From the NCBI RefSeq assembly GCF_026183895.1, contig NZ_JAPFQI010000001.1:153510-217509 (forward strand): a stretch of DNA of 64,000 bases, written 5' to 3'. The stretch comes from Sabulicella glaciei. GTDB taxonomy: Bacteria; Pseudomonadota; Alphaproteobacteria; Acetobacterales; Acetobacteraceae. The position numbers and the translations under genes were made by a program. Of the stretch, positions 8,431 through 18,886 are shown piece by piece; the first letter of the stretch is position 1; every line of letters starts with the position of its first letter. The notes beneath the pieces are model-generated. The model did no database searches. It was not told the origin of the DNA and worked only from the letters and a program-made list of their open reading frames with translations.

Positions 8431-9402
8431 TCAGCCCATCTGAAGCTGAAGGTCGCGCACCAGCGGTCGCACATGCGCCACCTGGGCGTGGACGGTGGCC
8501 CCGAACTCCGCCGGTGAGTTGCCGCCGGGCTCCGCGCCAAGTTCCTCGATGCGGGCGGCGATGGGGGCGTGGCGCGCCGCCGCCGCGATCTCGGAATGCA
8601 GCCGCGTCAGGATGGGCTCCGGCGTGCGGGCGGGGGCGAAGAACCCGTTCCAGCCGAGAAGCTCGGCATTGGGGAAGCCCTGCTCCCGCACCGTGGGCAC
8701 GTCCGGCACGGCGCGGGCGCGCGTGGCCGACAGCGTGGCGACGGGCTTCAGCGCTCCGCCGCGAATGTGCTGGAGCGACGAGGAAAGCTGGTCGCCGCCG
8801 AAATGGATGCGTCCCGCCAGCATCTCCTGCACCAGCGGCGCGGCGCCGCGGAAGGGCACGTGCTCCATCGGGAAGCTCCCGTCGCGCTTCAGCACCTCGC
8901 CCACCAGGTTCATGGTCGAGCCGGGGCCGGTGGAGCCATAGAAAGGCGCGGTGGACTGGCGCTTCGCCCACTCGGCCATCTCGTGCAGGTTGTTGGCGGG
9001 CACATCCTTGGCCACCAGCAGCATCATCGGAACGTTGGCGCCGAGGGTGATCGGGGCGAAGTCGCGCTCCATGGAGTGGGGCGCGCGGCCCATGTGCTCC
9101 AGCGCCGCCGTCGTGGTGCTGAAGGTGAGGTTGTGGAACAGCAGCGTCTGCCCATCGGGCGGCGCCTTCGCCACCACGTCCGCGCCGATGGAGCCGCCGG
9201 CGCCGCCGCGATTCTCCACGACGACGGAGGTGCCGAGCGTTTCCGTCAGGCGCTGCGCGTAGAGCCGGGCGAGGATGTCAGTGGTGCCGCCGGCCGGAAA
9301 GGGCACGACGACGCGGATGGGACCGTTCGGGGTCCAGTTCTGCGCGCGGGCGAGGGCGGGCAGGAACAGCGGAGCGGCCAGGAGCGCGCGGCGGGTGGTC
9401 AT
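8431..9402 (-). CDS. Bug-family (TctC-like) periplasmic substrate-binding protein, copy 1
   Basis: A 323-residue exported protein with an N-terminal signal peptide (TTRRALLAAPLFLPALARAQ, cleavage after ARA). The mature part opens with the typical PIRVVVPFPAGGTTDILAR and contains VVENRGGAGGSIGADVVAKA, both diagnostic for the Bug/TctC fold that binds organic acids or similar small anions. No TctA/TctB membrane genes accompany it, as is common for Bug receptors. The ATG at 9402 is preceded by an AGGAGGAA ribosome-binding site. A strong hairpin lies just upstream (9412-9449). Confidence 0.93.
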   Translation of the reverse strand: MTTRRALLAAPLFLPALARAQNWTPNGPIRVVVPFPAGGTTDILARLYAQRLTETLGTSVVVENRGGAGGSIGADVVAKAPPDGQTLLFHNLTFSTTTAALEHMGRAPHSMERDFAPITLGANVPMMLLVAKDVPANNLHEMAEWAKRQSTAPFYGSTGPGSTMNLVGEVLKRDGSFPMEHVPFRGAAPLVQEMLAGRIHFGGDQLSSSLQHIRGGALKPVATLSATRARAVPDVPTVREQGFPNAELLGWNGFFAPARTPEPILTRLHSEIAAAARHAPIAARIEELGAEPGGNSPAEFGATVHAQVAHVRPLVRDLQLQMG

Positions 9403-9411
9403 GGACTTCCT

Positions 9412-9449
9412 CCTTCGCGCGGCCCTCTTTTGGCGGGGCCGCGCGAAGG
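9412..9449 (-). promoter_or_regulatory. 14-bp perfect hairpin next to the Bug-1 ribosome-binding site
   Basis: Arms 9412-9425 and 9436-9449 are perfectly complementary over 14 bp with a 10-nt loop. It lies between the pgmG stop and the Bug-1 start. There is no U tract on the minus strand; instead the downstream arm runs straight into the AAGGAGGAAG ribosome-binding site. It could terminate pgmG transcripts, stabilise RNA, or mask the Bug-1 ribosome-binding site. Confidence 0.6.
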
Positions 9450-9476
9450 AAGTTTGGAAACGCCGGAGCGCCGGGG

Positions 9477-10889
9477 TCAATGCCCCGCGTTGTTGCCTGA
9501 GAAATCCGGCGCGGCGAGGCCGGAGGCTTCCAACTGCCGGACCAGCTGCGCCTTTAGCCGCTCCAGCCCGTCCTCGCTCGACGCCTCGCAGCGAGCGACC
9601 AGCACGGCCTGGGTGTTTGAGGCGCGCAGGAGCCACCACCCATCGGGCGAATTCACCCGGACGCCGTCCACGGCCGAGACATCCGCCCCCTCAGCGGCGA
9701 GGCGCTGGCGCACCTCCTCCACCACGGAGAACTTGCGGCCCTCGTCGCAGTCGAAGCGAAGCTCCGGCGTGTTGATCACCTGCGGCATGGCGGCGCGCGT
9801 CTCGGAGAGCGAGCCGTCCATCCGCGCCACGATGCCCAGCAGGCGCACGGCGGAATAAAGCGCGTCGTCGAAGCCGTACCACTTGTCGGCGAAGAAGATG
9901 TGGCCCGACATCTCGCCGGCCAGGGGCGCGCCCGTCTCGGCCATCTTGGCCTTGATCAGCGAGTGGCCGGTCTTCCACATCAGCGGCTTGCCGCCGGCCT
10001 TCGCCACCTCGTCGAACAGGACCTGGCTGGCCTTCACGTCGGCGATGATCGTCTCGCCCGGACGATGGCGCAGGACGTCGCGTGCCAGCACGACCAGGAG
10101 CTGGTCGCCGAACAGGATGTTGCCCTCGTTGTCCACGACGCCGATGCGGTCGGCATCGCCATCGAGGGCGATGCCGAGATCGGCGCCCACCCGCGCCACC
10201 TCGGCGATGATCTGCTCGAGGTTCTTGGCCACGGTGGGGTCGGGGTGATGGGCGGGGAAAGTGCCGTCGATCGTGCCGTTGATGACGGTGTGCCGGCCCG
10301 GGATCTCCTGCACCAGCCGGTTCACGATCTCCGCGCCCGAGCCGTTGCCCGGGTCCCAGACCACGGTCAGGGCGCGGTCGCCGCCGTCGTAGTCCTTCAT
10401 CATCCGGGCGACGTAGTCGGCCGCGAGGTCCACGCTGCGCTCGCTGCCCTTGGCTTCCGGCACCACGTCGCCGGCGGCGGCCATGCGGCCGAGCTCCTGG
10501 ATATCCTTGCCGAAGAAGGGCTTGCGGCCGAGCATGGACTTGAAGCCGTTGTAGTCGGGCGGGTTGTGGCTGCCCGTGACCATGATGGCCCCGTCCGCCT
10601 CCAGAGCGTAGGCCGCATAGTAGAGCAGGGGTGTCGGCCCGGTGCCGACGCGCAGCACCTCCATCCCGCTTGCCATCAATCCCTCGACGAGACGCGGCTC
10701 CAGCTCCGGCGAGGACAGGCGACCGTCGCGGCCCACCGCGACACGGGAGCCACCGGCGCGGGACACGATGGTGCCGAAGACCCGCCCGATGGCGAAGGCA
10801 TCATCGGCCGAAAGGGACTTCCCGACGATTCCGCGGATGTCGTACTCGCGCAGGGTCGTGGGATCGAAGCTGTGGGTAAAGCCGGCCAT
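9477..10889 (-). CDS. pgmG: Phosphoglucomutase/phosphomannomutase
   Basis: This enzyme interconverts hexose 6-phosphates and hexose 1-phosphates (glucose and/or mannose), feeding UDP-glucose and GDP-mannose for polysaccharide synthesis. The 470-residue protein has REYDIRGIVGK at the N-terminus, the phosphoserine loop MVTGSHNPPDYNGFK (about residue 105), the metal loop DGDADRIG (about 245), the sugar-binding EMSGHIFF (about 330) and a C-terminal phosphate-binding region RASNTQA. The ATG at 10889 begins 9 bp after the galU stop, so galU-pgmG is a likely two-gene unit supplying Glc-1-P to GalU. The symbol pgmG follows alphaproteobacterial usage; algC or manB would also be acceptable. Confidence 0.93.
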   Translation of the reverse strand: MAGFTHSFDPTTLREYDIRGIVGKSLSADDAFAIGRVFGTIVSRAGGSRVAVGRDGRLSSPELEPRLVEGLMASGMEVLRVGTGPTPLLYYAAYALEADGAIMVTGSHNPPDYNGFKSMLGRKPFFGKDIQELGRMAAAGDVVPEAKGSERSVDLAADYVARMMKDYDGGDRALTVVWDPGNGSGAEIVNRLVQEIPGRHTVINGTIDGTFPAHHPDPTVAKNLEQIIAEVARVGADLGIALDGDADRIGVVDNEGNILFGDQLLVVLARDVLRHRPGETIIADVKASQVLFDEVAKAGGKPLMWKTGHSLIKAKMAETGAPLAGEMSGHIFFADKWYGFDDALYSAVRLLGIVARMDGSLSETRAAMPQVINTPELRFDCDEGRKFSVVEEVRQRLAAEGADVSAVDGVRVNSPDGWWLLRASNTQAVLVARCEASSEDGLERLKAQLVRQLEASGLAAPDFSGNNAGH

Positions 10890-10897
10890 GGGGCGCC

Positions 10898-11767
10898 TCA
10901 GCGGTAGGAGGGGAGGAAGGCGCGGACCCCGTCCGCGAGGTCGGGGCGGCGCAGGGCAAAGGCGATCTGCGCCTCCAGGAAGCCCAGCTTGTCGCCGCAA
11001 TCAAAGCGCCTTCCCTGGTAGCGCAGCCCGTGGAAGGGCTGGACGCCGATCAGCTTCGCCATGCCGTCGGTCAGCTGGACCTCGCCGCCCGCGCCCTTCT
11101 CCATCTTGGCGAGGTGGCCGATCACCTCGGGCATCAGCACGTAGCGGCCGATGACGGTGAGGTTGGAGGGAGCCTCATCCACCTTAGGCTTCTCGACGAG
11201 GCCCCTCACCTCGACGAGGCGGCCATCATCCTTGCCTGGCGCAAGGACGCCGTACTTGTTCACCCGCTCGCGGGGGACTTCCTCGACGGCGACGACGTTG
11301 CCTCCGGTCTCGCGATAGGCGTCGGCCAGCTGCTTCGTGCAGGATACGTCGCACATCATCAGGTCGTCGGGCAGCAGGATGGCGAAGGGCTCGTCGTTGA
11401 TGAAGTGACGGGCGCTCCAGATCGCGTGGCCGAGGCCCATGGGCACCTGCTGCCGCGTCGTGACGACGGAGCCGGGGGGCAGGGCGGCGGCGCGAAGTTC
11501 GGCCAGTTCCTTGGCCTTGCCGCGTTCCTCCAGCGTGCGCTCGAGTTCGAAGGCGACATCGAACTGCTCGACGATGGCGGTCTTGCCGCGGCCGGTGACG
11601 AAGCAGAACTGCTCGATCCCCGCCTCGCGCGCCTCGTCCACCGCGTACTGGATGAGCGGCCGGTCCACGACCGGGAGGAGTTCCTTGGCCACGGTCTTGG
11701 TGGCGGGAAGGAACCGGGTGCCGAGGCCGGCCACCGGCATCACGGCCTTCCTGAGGGGCTTGGTCAC
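10898..11767 (-). CDS. galU: UTP--glucose-1-phosphate uridylyltransferase GalU
   Basis: GalU makes UDP-glucose from UTP and glucose 1-phosphate for exopolysaccharide, LPS and glycogen-type pathways. The nucleotide-binding N-terminus KAVMPVAGLGTRFLPATK and the following KELLPVVDRPLIQY are canonical, as are FVTGRGKTAIVEQFD and the C-terminal FDCGDKLGFLEAQIAFAL. I prefer the GTG start at 11767 (289 aa, VTKPLRKAVMPV): GGAG lies about 10 bases upstream and most homologues begin here. An ATG at 11827 would add 20 residues. Downstream, pgmG follows within 9 bp; upstream, a carboxypeptidase gene in the same direction ends 72 bp away. Confidence 0.93.
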   Translation of the reverse strand: MTKPLRKAVMPVAGLGTRFLPATKTVAKELLPVVDRPLIQYAVDEAREAGIEQFCFVTGRGKTAIVEQFDVAFELERTLEERGKAKELAELRAAALPPGSVVTTRQQVPMGLGHAIWSARHFINDEPFAILLPDDLMMCDVSCTKQLADAYRETGGNVVAVEEVPRERVNKYGVLAPGKDDGRLVEVRGLVEKPKVDEAPSNLTVIGRYVLMPEVIGHLAKMEKGAGGEVQLTDGMAKLIGVQPFHGLRYQGRRFDCGDKLGFLEAQIAFALRRPDLADGVRAFLPSYR

Positions 11768-11839
11768 GAGGCGTTCACTCCGCAAGGGCTGTCGAGCCGG
11801 GATGCCACGCCCGGCTTCCTTCGCCAAGCGGGGCTCCTG

Positions 11840-12994
11840 TCAGCCGCGGGTGGTGCGGGAGCCCGGGCGCGACGTGGCGGGGCGGGAACGCGTCGCTGGG
11901 GTCGCGGCGGGGCGGGTGGAAGCCGGCCGGGAAGCGGCCGGGCGTGCCGGGTTGGCCGGGCGGTGGATCACGCGGACCGGCCGCTGCGCCGTCGGCCGGG
12001 CCGCGGGGCGCGCCGTGGCGGCGCGGCTGCCCTGGGCGCGGCTGCTTTCGGCCCGGCTGGCCGCGGCGGCGGCGCGGCGGGAGGCCGGCGTGTTGGGCGT
12101 GGCGACGGGGGCCACCACGCGGATCGGCGTGGGCCGGGAAATGGGGGCCGAAGCCATGGCGGCGCCGCGGCGCACGCCCATGCGGTCGAAGCCGTCATCC
12201 AGCAGCTCGGCCATGTGGCGGTTGCGCTGGTACCAGGAATTGCCGCCGAACACCGCGCCGACCAGCCGCACCCCGTCGCGCTGGGCGGAGGTGACGATGT
12301 TAAAGCCGGAGGCGTTGATGAAACCCGTCTTGATGCCGTCGGCGCCCGGATAGTCGTGCAGCATGCCGTTGTGGTTGCGGATCATCTGCCGCCCATGGGC
12401 GAACTGCGTCACCGCGAAATAGGAGTAGCGGTCCGGAAAATCGGTGAAGAGGCGCCGGCCGAGCAGCGCCATGTCCCGGGCCGTCGTCACCTGCTCCGGG
12501 TCCGGCAGGCCGGAGGCGTTGCGGAAGGTGGTGCGCGTCATGCCGAGGGAGCGGGCGCGCATGGTCATCATGCGGCCGAAGGCCTCCTCGCTGCCCGCCA
12601 GGTGCTCGCCTACCGCCGATGCGACGTCGTTGGCCGACCGGGTGACGAGGGCCAGGATTGCCGTTTCGGCGCTGATCGTGCCGCCTGCAGGAACGCCGAG
12701 CTTGGACGGGGGGCGGGAGGCCGCGGTGCCGGAAAAGCGGATGGGCGTGGAAAGGTCCACGCGGCCGGCCTGCATCGCCTCGAACAGCATGTAGAGGGTC
12801 ATCATCTTGGTGAGCGAGGCGGGATGCCGGAGGTCATCCGCGTTGGTGGCGGAGAGTACGTTGCCCGACCGGGCTTCGGTCACGATGGAGGCGTAGCGGG
12901 GACTTTCGAGAAGCTGCGCCTGGGCTGGGATGGCCGCGGTCACGGCAAAGGCAGCGCACAAGGCCAGACGCCGCGCGAGGACAGGCAGTCGCAT
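11840..12994 (-). CDS. D-alanyl-D-alanine carboxypeptidase (peptidase S11) with basic Ala/Pro/Arg tail
   Basis: A penicillin-binding protein that trims D-Ala from peptidoglycan pentapeptides in the periplasm. The 384-residue frame has a signal peptide (cleavage near AQAQ, residues 24-27), the serine motif S60-L-T-K63, the S120-A-N122 motif and the K222-T-G224 motif, all in S11 order. After about residue 275 the expected beta-rich C-terminal domain is replaced by roughly 100 residues of Ala/Pro/Arg/Ser/Thr low complexity with many RPA repeats, which might bind the wall or envelope polymers. The ATG at 12994 is preferred; an ATG at 13012 would add six residues. The divergent phasin promoter lies upstream. 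Confidence 0.92.
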   Translation of the reverse strand: MRLPVLARRLALCAAFAVTAAIPAQAQLLESPRYASIVTEARSGNVLSATNADDLRHPASLTKMMTLYMLFEAMQAGRVDLSTPIRFSGTAASRPPSKLGVPAGGTISAETAILALVTRSANDVASAVGEHLAGSEEAFGRMMTMRARSLGMTRTTFRNASGLPDPEQVTTARDMALLGRRLFTDFPDRYSYFAVTQFAHGRQMIRNHNGMLHDYPGADGIKTGFINASGFNIVTSAQRDGVRLVGAVFGGNSWYQRNRHMAELLDDGFDRMGVRRGAAMASAPISRPTPIRVVAPVATPNTPASRRAAAAASRAESSRAQGSRAATARPAARPTAQRPVRVIHRPANPARPAASRPASTRPAATPATRSRPATSRPGSRTTRG

Positions 12995-13126
12995 CTCAGG
13001 AAATCCCCCCATTTGACGGATGCGCACCCCCCCAGGTGCGGAACCATCCTCGACAAGGGAACACCATGCCTTTCGGCCTGTCCAGCGGTTTCGGGCAAAA
13101 TTGGCCGTTATCCGTAGGTTAACGGA

Positions 13127-13145
13127 TTTTGTGCAGTGCACAAAA
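13127..13145. promoter_or_regulatory. Perfect 19-bp palindrome upstream of the phasin promoter
   Basis: TTTTGTGCAGTGCACAAAA is a perfect dyad (9-bp arms around one G), ending 6 bp before the phasin -35 box. This position suits a transcription-factor operator acting on the phasin gene. It could also act on the divergent carboxypeptidase gene. The factor is unknown; a PhaR-like regulator is one candidate because the TGCA core also occurs in the second site at 13186-13200. Confidence 0.6.
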
Positions 13146-13151
13146 AATCCC

Positions 13152-13180
13152 TTGCATCCAGCTTCCGCCTCGCCTAGATA
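13152..13180 (+). promoter_or_regulatory. Strong sigma70-type promoter of the phasin gene
   Basis: The -35 box TTGCAT (13152-13157) and -10 box TAGATA (13175-13180) are separated by exactly 17 bp. The predicted start at about 13187 falls in the downstream dyad, leaving a leader of about 75 nt before the phasin ATG. Confidence 0.7.
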
Positions 13181-13185
13181 GGTTT

Positions 13186-13200
13186 TGCTGCATCGCAGCA
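13186..13200. promoter_or_regulatory. PhaR-like operator at the phasin transcription start
   Basis: TGCTGC-ATC-GCAGCA is a perfect 6-bp dyad that contains CTGC-N3-GCAG. PhaR repressors of alphaproteobacteria (shown for Paracoccus) recognise CTGC-N3/4-GCAG upstream of phasin and PHA genes. Overlap with the predicted transcription start would suit repression. The assignment is by motif resemblance and gene context. Confidence 0.65.
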
Positions 13201-13262
13201 TATGCCGTCCGTGCCCTTTCGGGATCGGGACGGTCCGAACGAGCATGAGAAGGGTAGAGACC

Positions 13263-13757
13263 ATGAAGTCCCAGGCAGACGTGAAGAAGGTGATGTCCGA
13301 CGCCGCGCAGGTTGGCCAGACGGCCGTTGCCGAGACGACCGTGCAGGCGCGCGCCACCGTCGAGAAGGGCCTCGAGCAGGCCAACAAGACCGCCGCCGAC
13401 ATGCTGAAGGTCGCCGAGGAGGCCAACGAGTTCGGCCGCGGCAACCTGGAGGCCGTCACCAAGGCCAGCCAGCTTTACATGACCGGCATGCAGGACCTGT
13501 CCCGCCAGACCCTGGCGATGCTGCAGGCCCTGTCCGATCACACGCTGGAGGGGGTGAAGACCCTGTCCACCGCGAAGTCGCTGAAGGAAGCCGCCGAGTT
13601 CCAGGCCTCCTTCGCCAAGACGACCTTCGAGCGTGCGATGAACGACACGGTCAAGCTGCAGGAGGCCGCGTTCAAGCTGGCCGAGCAGAGCTTCGCCCCG
13701 ATCACCGCCCGCATGACGCTGGCGATGGAGAAGGTGGGCAAGCCCCTCGCCGCCTGA
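13263..13757 (+). CDS. Phasin family protein (PHA granule-associated)
   Basis: A 164-residue, highly helical, Ala/Lys/Glu-rich protein with the phasin_2-type pattern (ANEFGRGNLEAVTKASQLYMTGMQDLSRQTLAMLQ, then SLKEAAEFQASFAKTTFERAM). Phasins coat polyhydroxyalkanoate granules and control their size. The ATG at 13263 follows an AAGGG ribosome-binding site; the frame stays open upstream to 13185, but that would overlap the promoter. Its own promoter with PhaR-like dyads lies upstream and a terminator downstream, so it is monocistronic. PHA synthase genes are not in this window. Confidence 0.9.
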   Translation: MKSQADVKKVMSDAAQVGQTAVAETTVQARATVEKGLEQANKTAADMLKVAEEANEFGRGNLEAVTKASQLYMTGMQDLSRQTLAMLQALSDHTLEGVKTLSTAKSLKEAAEFQASFAKTTFERAMNDTVKLQEAAFKLAEQSFAPITARMTLAMEKVGKPLAA

Positions 13758-13821
13758 AGTGCGCAAAGGGGGCCGGCTCGCCGGTCCCCTCCATCCGGGG
13801 CGCCCCACGGGGCGCCGGGAG

Positions 13822-13855
13822 GCCCGGCCGCGAAAGCGCGCCGGGCTTTGCTTTT
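13822..13855 (+). terminator. Rho-independent terminator of the phasin gene
   Basis: A GC-rich hairpin with the tetraloop GAAA (GCCCGGC-CGC / GCG-C-GCCGGGC, about 13822-13846) is followed by TTTGCTTTT. A further hairpin lies just after the stop codon (GGGGGCCGGC... near 13766-13788). Confidence 0.65.
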
Positions 13856-13961
13856 GCTCATTCCGTGCCCCGATGATGGCACAGGCCTTTTACCGCGGCC
13901 CCGGGGACCGATATCCTGGGACGACGGGCACGGCCCATTCTGTTTGATCGAGCGGGAATCC

Positions 13962-14291
13962 ATGGCGGAAGGCGATAAACGCGAGGGCGAGGGCGGGCCG
14001 GCGACGGGCGTGGTGGTCAAGCCACGGCCGAAGACCAAGAAGCCCGCCATGTACAAGGTGTTGATGCTGAACGACGACTACACGCCGATGGAGTTCGTCG
14101 TTCACGTGCTGGAGCGGTTCTTCCAGAAGAGCCGTGACGAGGCCACGCGCATCATGATGCATGTCCATCGGCGTGGGGTAGGGGTCTGCGGCATCTACAC
14201 CTACGAGGTCGCGGAAACGAAGGTCACCCAGGTCATGGACCTTGCGCGGCAGAATCAACATCCTTTGCAATGCACCATCGAGAAGGAGTGA
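13962..14291 (+). CDS. clpS: ATP-dependent Clp protease adaptor ClpS
   Basis: ClpS delivers N-degron substrates to ClpAP. The 109-residue protein has a disordered, charged N-terminal extension (about 25 residues) followed by the core [24 protein letters not shown], whose NDD residues and hydrophobic pocket bind N-terminal Leu/Phe/Trp/Tyr. The [22 protein letters not shown] segment is the ClpA-binding face. The ATG at 13962 gives the usual length; the frame is open upstream to 13848. clpA follows 130 bp downstream, the standard clpS-clpA arrangement. Confidence 0.95.
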   Translation: MAEGDKREGEGGPATGVVVKPRPKTKKPAMYKVLMLNDDYTPMEFVVHVLERFFQKSRDEATRIMMHVHRRGVGVCGIYTYEVAETKVTQVMDLARQNQHPLQCTIEKE

Positions 14292-14421
14292 CCTTCCTAC
14301 GTGCAATGCGTTTTCAACATGTGTCGGAGGCTGTGAGGCCCAAGGGGGCGCCCCACATGTCCGTTAACCAATCCGCGTGCCATTCCCCGGCACCGGACCA
14401 CTCCTAGGGGAGCGTTGATCC

Positions 14422-16773
<2,352 letters not shown>

Positions 16774-16799
16774 GGACCGCATCCGGTGCGGTGAATGAG

Positions 16800-16834
16800 G
16801 GGCCCCGGCGAGAGGTCGCGCCGGGGCCCTTTTT
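16800..16834 (+). terminator. Rho-independent terminator of clpA
   Basis: A perfect 11-bp stem (GGGCCCCGGCG, 16800-16810, with 16819-16829) and an 8-nt loop are followed immediately by TTTTT. The T tract touches the stop codon of the convergent esterase gene. Confidence 0.88.
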
Positions 16835-17649
16835 CATGCGAGCGCGCGCAGGAAGCCCGTGACCTCCCCGAGCACGTCGCCCTGCGCGAGGCCGAGGCCG
16901 CGAAGCGGTGCAGCGAGAGCAGCGATGATCCCGACATGGCCCATGGCGGGGTATTCCCGGTGCCGGACGGGAACGCCGGCTGCGACGGCGCGCGCGGCGA
17001 GGATGCGCGAGTGATACGGGCCCACGGTCCGGTCATCGGCGCCGTGGAGCAGCAGCATGGGCGGCCCGCCGCGAAGGTCCACCAATTCGGGAACCGCCCT
17101 CACGCGCGGCGTGTCGGCGAAGATATCGGGCGGCGTTACCTCCTCGGCGCCGAAATCATAAGGCCCCGCCAAGCCGATGAAGCCCCGCACGCCGGCGTGT
17201 GCACCCCAGCGCGGATCGAGAGCAAGGCTCGCTGCGATGAAGGCGCCGGCCGAATGTCCCATCAGCACCAGCTTTCGGCGGGGATGCCGCGCCTCGAGGA
17301 AGCGCAGCGCAAGGGCCGCGTCCTCCACAAAGGCAGGAAAGCGGACTTCCGGGTAAAGCCGGTAATCAGGCACCGCGACGGCGACGCCCTGCTGGGCCAG
17401 GGGCCGCGCGACGAAGCCATAATCCGAGCGGCTGCCGCCGACCCAACCCCCGCCATAGAAGAAGACGAGCAGGGGCGCCTCTTCCCGCAGCGTCTGCGGC
17501 GTGTGGAAATCGAGGCGCTGGCGGGATAGGGGACCGTAGGCGATGTCCGCCTGGGTGGAGACGCCACCGGCCGGAGTGAGCAAGGTCGCGACACCCGCCG
17601 GCGAGCAGCCAGCCAGGGCGAGAAGAGGAAGGAAGCGTCGGGGCGGCAT
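16834..17649 (-). CDS. Lipoprotein alpha/beta-hydrolase (esterase/carboxylesterase-like)
   Basis: A 271-residue alpha/beta hydrolase. The N-terminus PPRRFLPLLALAGCS is a lipoprotein signal with lipobox LAGC, so the enzyme should be tethered to the cell envelope through that cysteine. FFYGGGWVGG is the oxyanion-hole motif of the BD-FAE/HSL-like esterases. The nucleophile elbow is GHSAG (about residue 138), the acid lies in LLLHGADDRTVG and the histidine in AMGHVG. The substrate is unknown (short-chain or arylesters are usual for the family). It converges with clpA; the tRNA-Glu gene lies upstream. Confidence 0.88.
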   Translation of the reverse strand: MPPRRFLPLLALAGCSPAGVATLLTPAGGVSTQADIAYGPLSRQRLDFHTPQTLREEAPLLVFFYGGGWVGGSRSDYGFVARPLAQQGVAVAVPDYRLYPEVRFPAFVEDAALALRFLEARHPRRKLVLMGHSAGAFIAASLALDPRWGAHAGVRGFIGLAGPYDFGAEEVTPPDIFADTPRVRAVPELVDLRGGPPMLLLHGADDRTVGPYHSRILAARAVAAGVPVRHREYPAMGHVGIIAALAAPLRGLGLAQGDVLGEVTGFLRALA

Positions 17650-17681
17650 CGGGAATTGGAACGACGAAAGGCCACGAAGGA

Positions 17682-17709
17682 TTGACCAACCGTCGCATCG
17701 CCTTTATTC
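17682..17709 (+). promoter_or_regulatory. Candidate promoter of tRNA-Glu
   Basis: TTGACC (17682-17687) and TTATTC (17704-17709), spaced 16 bp, would start transcription about 8-10 bases before the tRNA. The -35 is good and the -10 weak. Confidence 0.4.
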
Positions 17710-17724
17710 GCGGCGGCACGGTCA

Positions 17725-17800
17725 GTCCCGTTCGTCTAGAGGCCTAGGACACCAGCCTTTCACGTTGGCGACACGGGTTCGAATCCCGTACGGGACGCCA
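17725..17800 (+). tRNA. tRNA-Glu (UUC anticodon)
   Basis: The acceptor stem GTCCCGT (17725-17731) pairs with ACGGGAC, followed by G and an encoded CCA. The anticodon arm CCAGC/GTTGG encloses the loop CTTTCAC, giving anticodon TTC. The T arm with GGGTTCGAATCCC is perfect. Length 76 nt. Confidence 0.97.
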
Positions 17801-17911
17801 TTCAGCGGACTTCCCTCCACAACTCCCGGCACGCATCCATCCTGGTGCCACGGCGAAGCGGCGTTTCCCGGTCGCAAGACCGTGAAGTCACTTTTCCTTG
17901 GGGTGGGTGCC

Positions 17912-18886
17912 TCAACCGCCAGGGCGCAGGCCCAGGGCTTGCACCGTTGCGATCTCCTGCGCGTTCACCTGGCGCACATCATCCGCATAGGCCTCGCTGT
18001 CCAGATAGCGAACAGGCATGTCGAAGCGCGCCAGCACGGCGAGGTGTAGCGGATCGTGCACCGCGAGCTTGAAGGCGTCGTGCAGGATCTGGACGATCTC
18101 TGGTGGCGTGCCGCGCGGGGCCGCAAGCCCGTAGGCGCTCTCCGAGACAATGTCGTATCCCAGTTCGCGGAAGGTCGGAACCTCCGGAAAGCGCGTCGCA
18201 CGCGCCGCCATCCACAGCGCCAGAGGCCGCACGCGCCCCTCGAGCGCCATGTCGGCCCATGCAGAGGTTTCGGCCGAGAAACTGATCTGACCGCCGAGAA
18301 GGGCTTGCAGGTTGGGCGCGGCGCCCCGGAAGGGAACCGCCGTCCACTCGATGCCAAGAAGCTGGGCGAGGCGTGTCATCGTCACGTCGGTCGTGTTGGC
18401 GCCGGGCGTGCCGTAGAACAGCGTCCCCGGATTGGCGCGCGCATGCGCCAGCAGTTCTTCCATGCTGCGCCAGGGCGCATCGGGCCGAACCACCACGCCG
18501 CCCATGTAGCCCACCATGCGCAGGATCCACGTGAAGTCGGCCAGCGGATCGTAGGGCGGCGTCATGTTCTGGGCGCGCATCATCGCCGGCACACGGAAGA
18601 CGCCATTCGGCATCTGGCTGAGCGTGTACCCATCGGGCCGGGCCTCGCGCGCCAGGATCTGTGCGCCGAGCGTGCCCGATGCGCCCGGTTTGTTCTCGAC
18701 GACGATGGCTTGGCCCAGATGGCGCGAGGCCACCTCGCAGACCGCGCGCATCTGCAGATCGGTGGCGCCGCCTGGCGTCCATGGCACGAAGACACGCAAG
18801 GCGCGGCTGGGGAAGCGGGGCTGCGCCAGCGCCAAGGACGGGGCGGCAAGCGCCGCCAACAAGGTCGCGCGGCGTGGGAAGGTCAT
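17912..18886 (-). CDS. Bug-family (TctC-like) periplasmic substrate-binding protein, copy 2
   Basis: A 324-residue exported receptor. The N-terminus TFPRRATLLAALAAPSLALAQ is a signal peptide. The mature protein opens with ALRVFVPWTPGGATDLQMR and has IVVENKPGASGTLGAQILA, the two Bug signatures. The ATG at 18886 was chosen as the start of the signal peptide; the frame is open to 18943. It lies 132 bp downstream of the Gfo/Idh/MocA gene in the same direction and could be the last member of the liv/Tm-1-like operon, or a separate unit. No TctAB partners are nearby. Confidence 0.92.
   Translation of the reverse strand: MTFPRRATLLAALAAPSLALAQPRFPSRALRVFVPWTPGGATDLQMRAVCEVASRHLGQAIVVENKPGASGTLGAQILAREARPDGYTLSQMPNGVFRVPAMMRAQNMTPPYDPLADFTWILRMVGYMGGVVVRPDAPWRSMEELLAHARANPGTLFYGTPGANTTDVTMTRLAQLLGIEWTAVPFRGAAPNLQALLGGQISFSAETSAWADMALEGRVRPLALWMAARATRFPEVPTFRELGYDIVSESAYGLAAPRGTPPEIVQILHDAFKLAVHDPLHLAVLARFDMPVRYLDSEAYADDVRQVNAQEIATVQALGLRPGG

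Noticed and set aside
14292-14421. A regulatory hairpin (ACATGTG/CACATGT) between clpS and clpA
   Set aside because: The arms are 7 bp with a loop of about 30 nt and could easily arise by chance; not strong enough to list.
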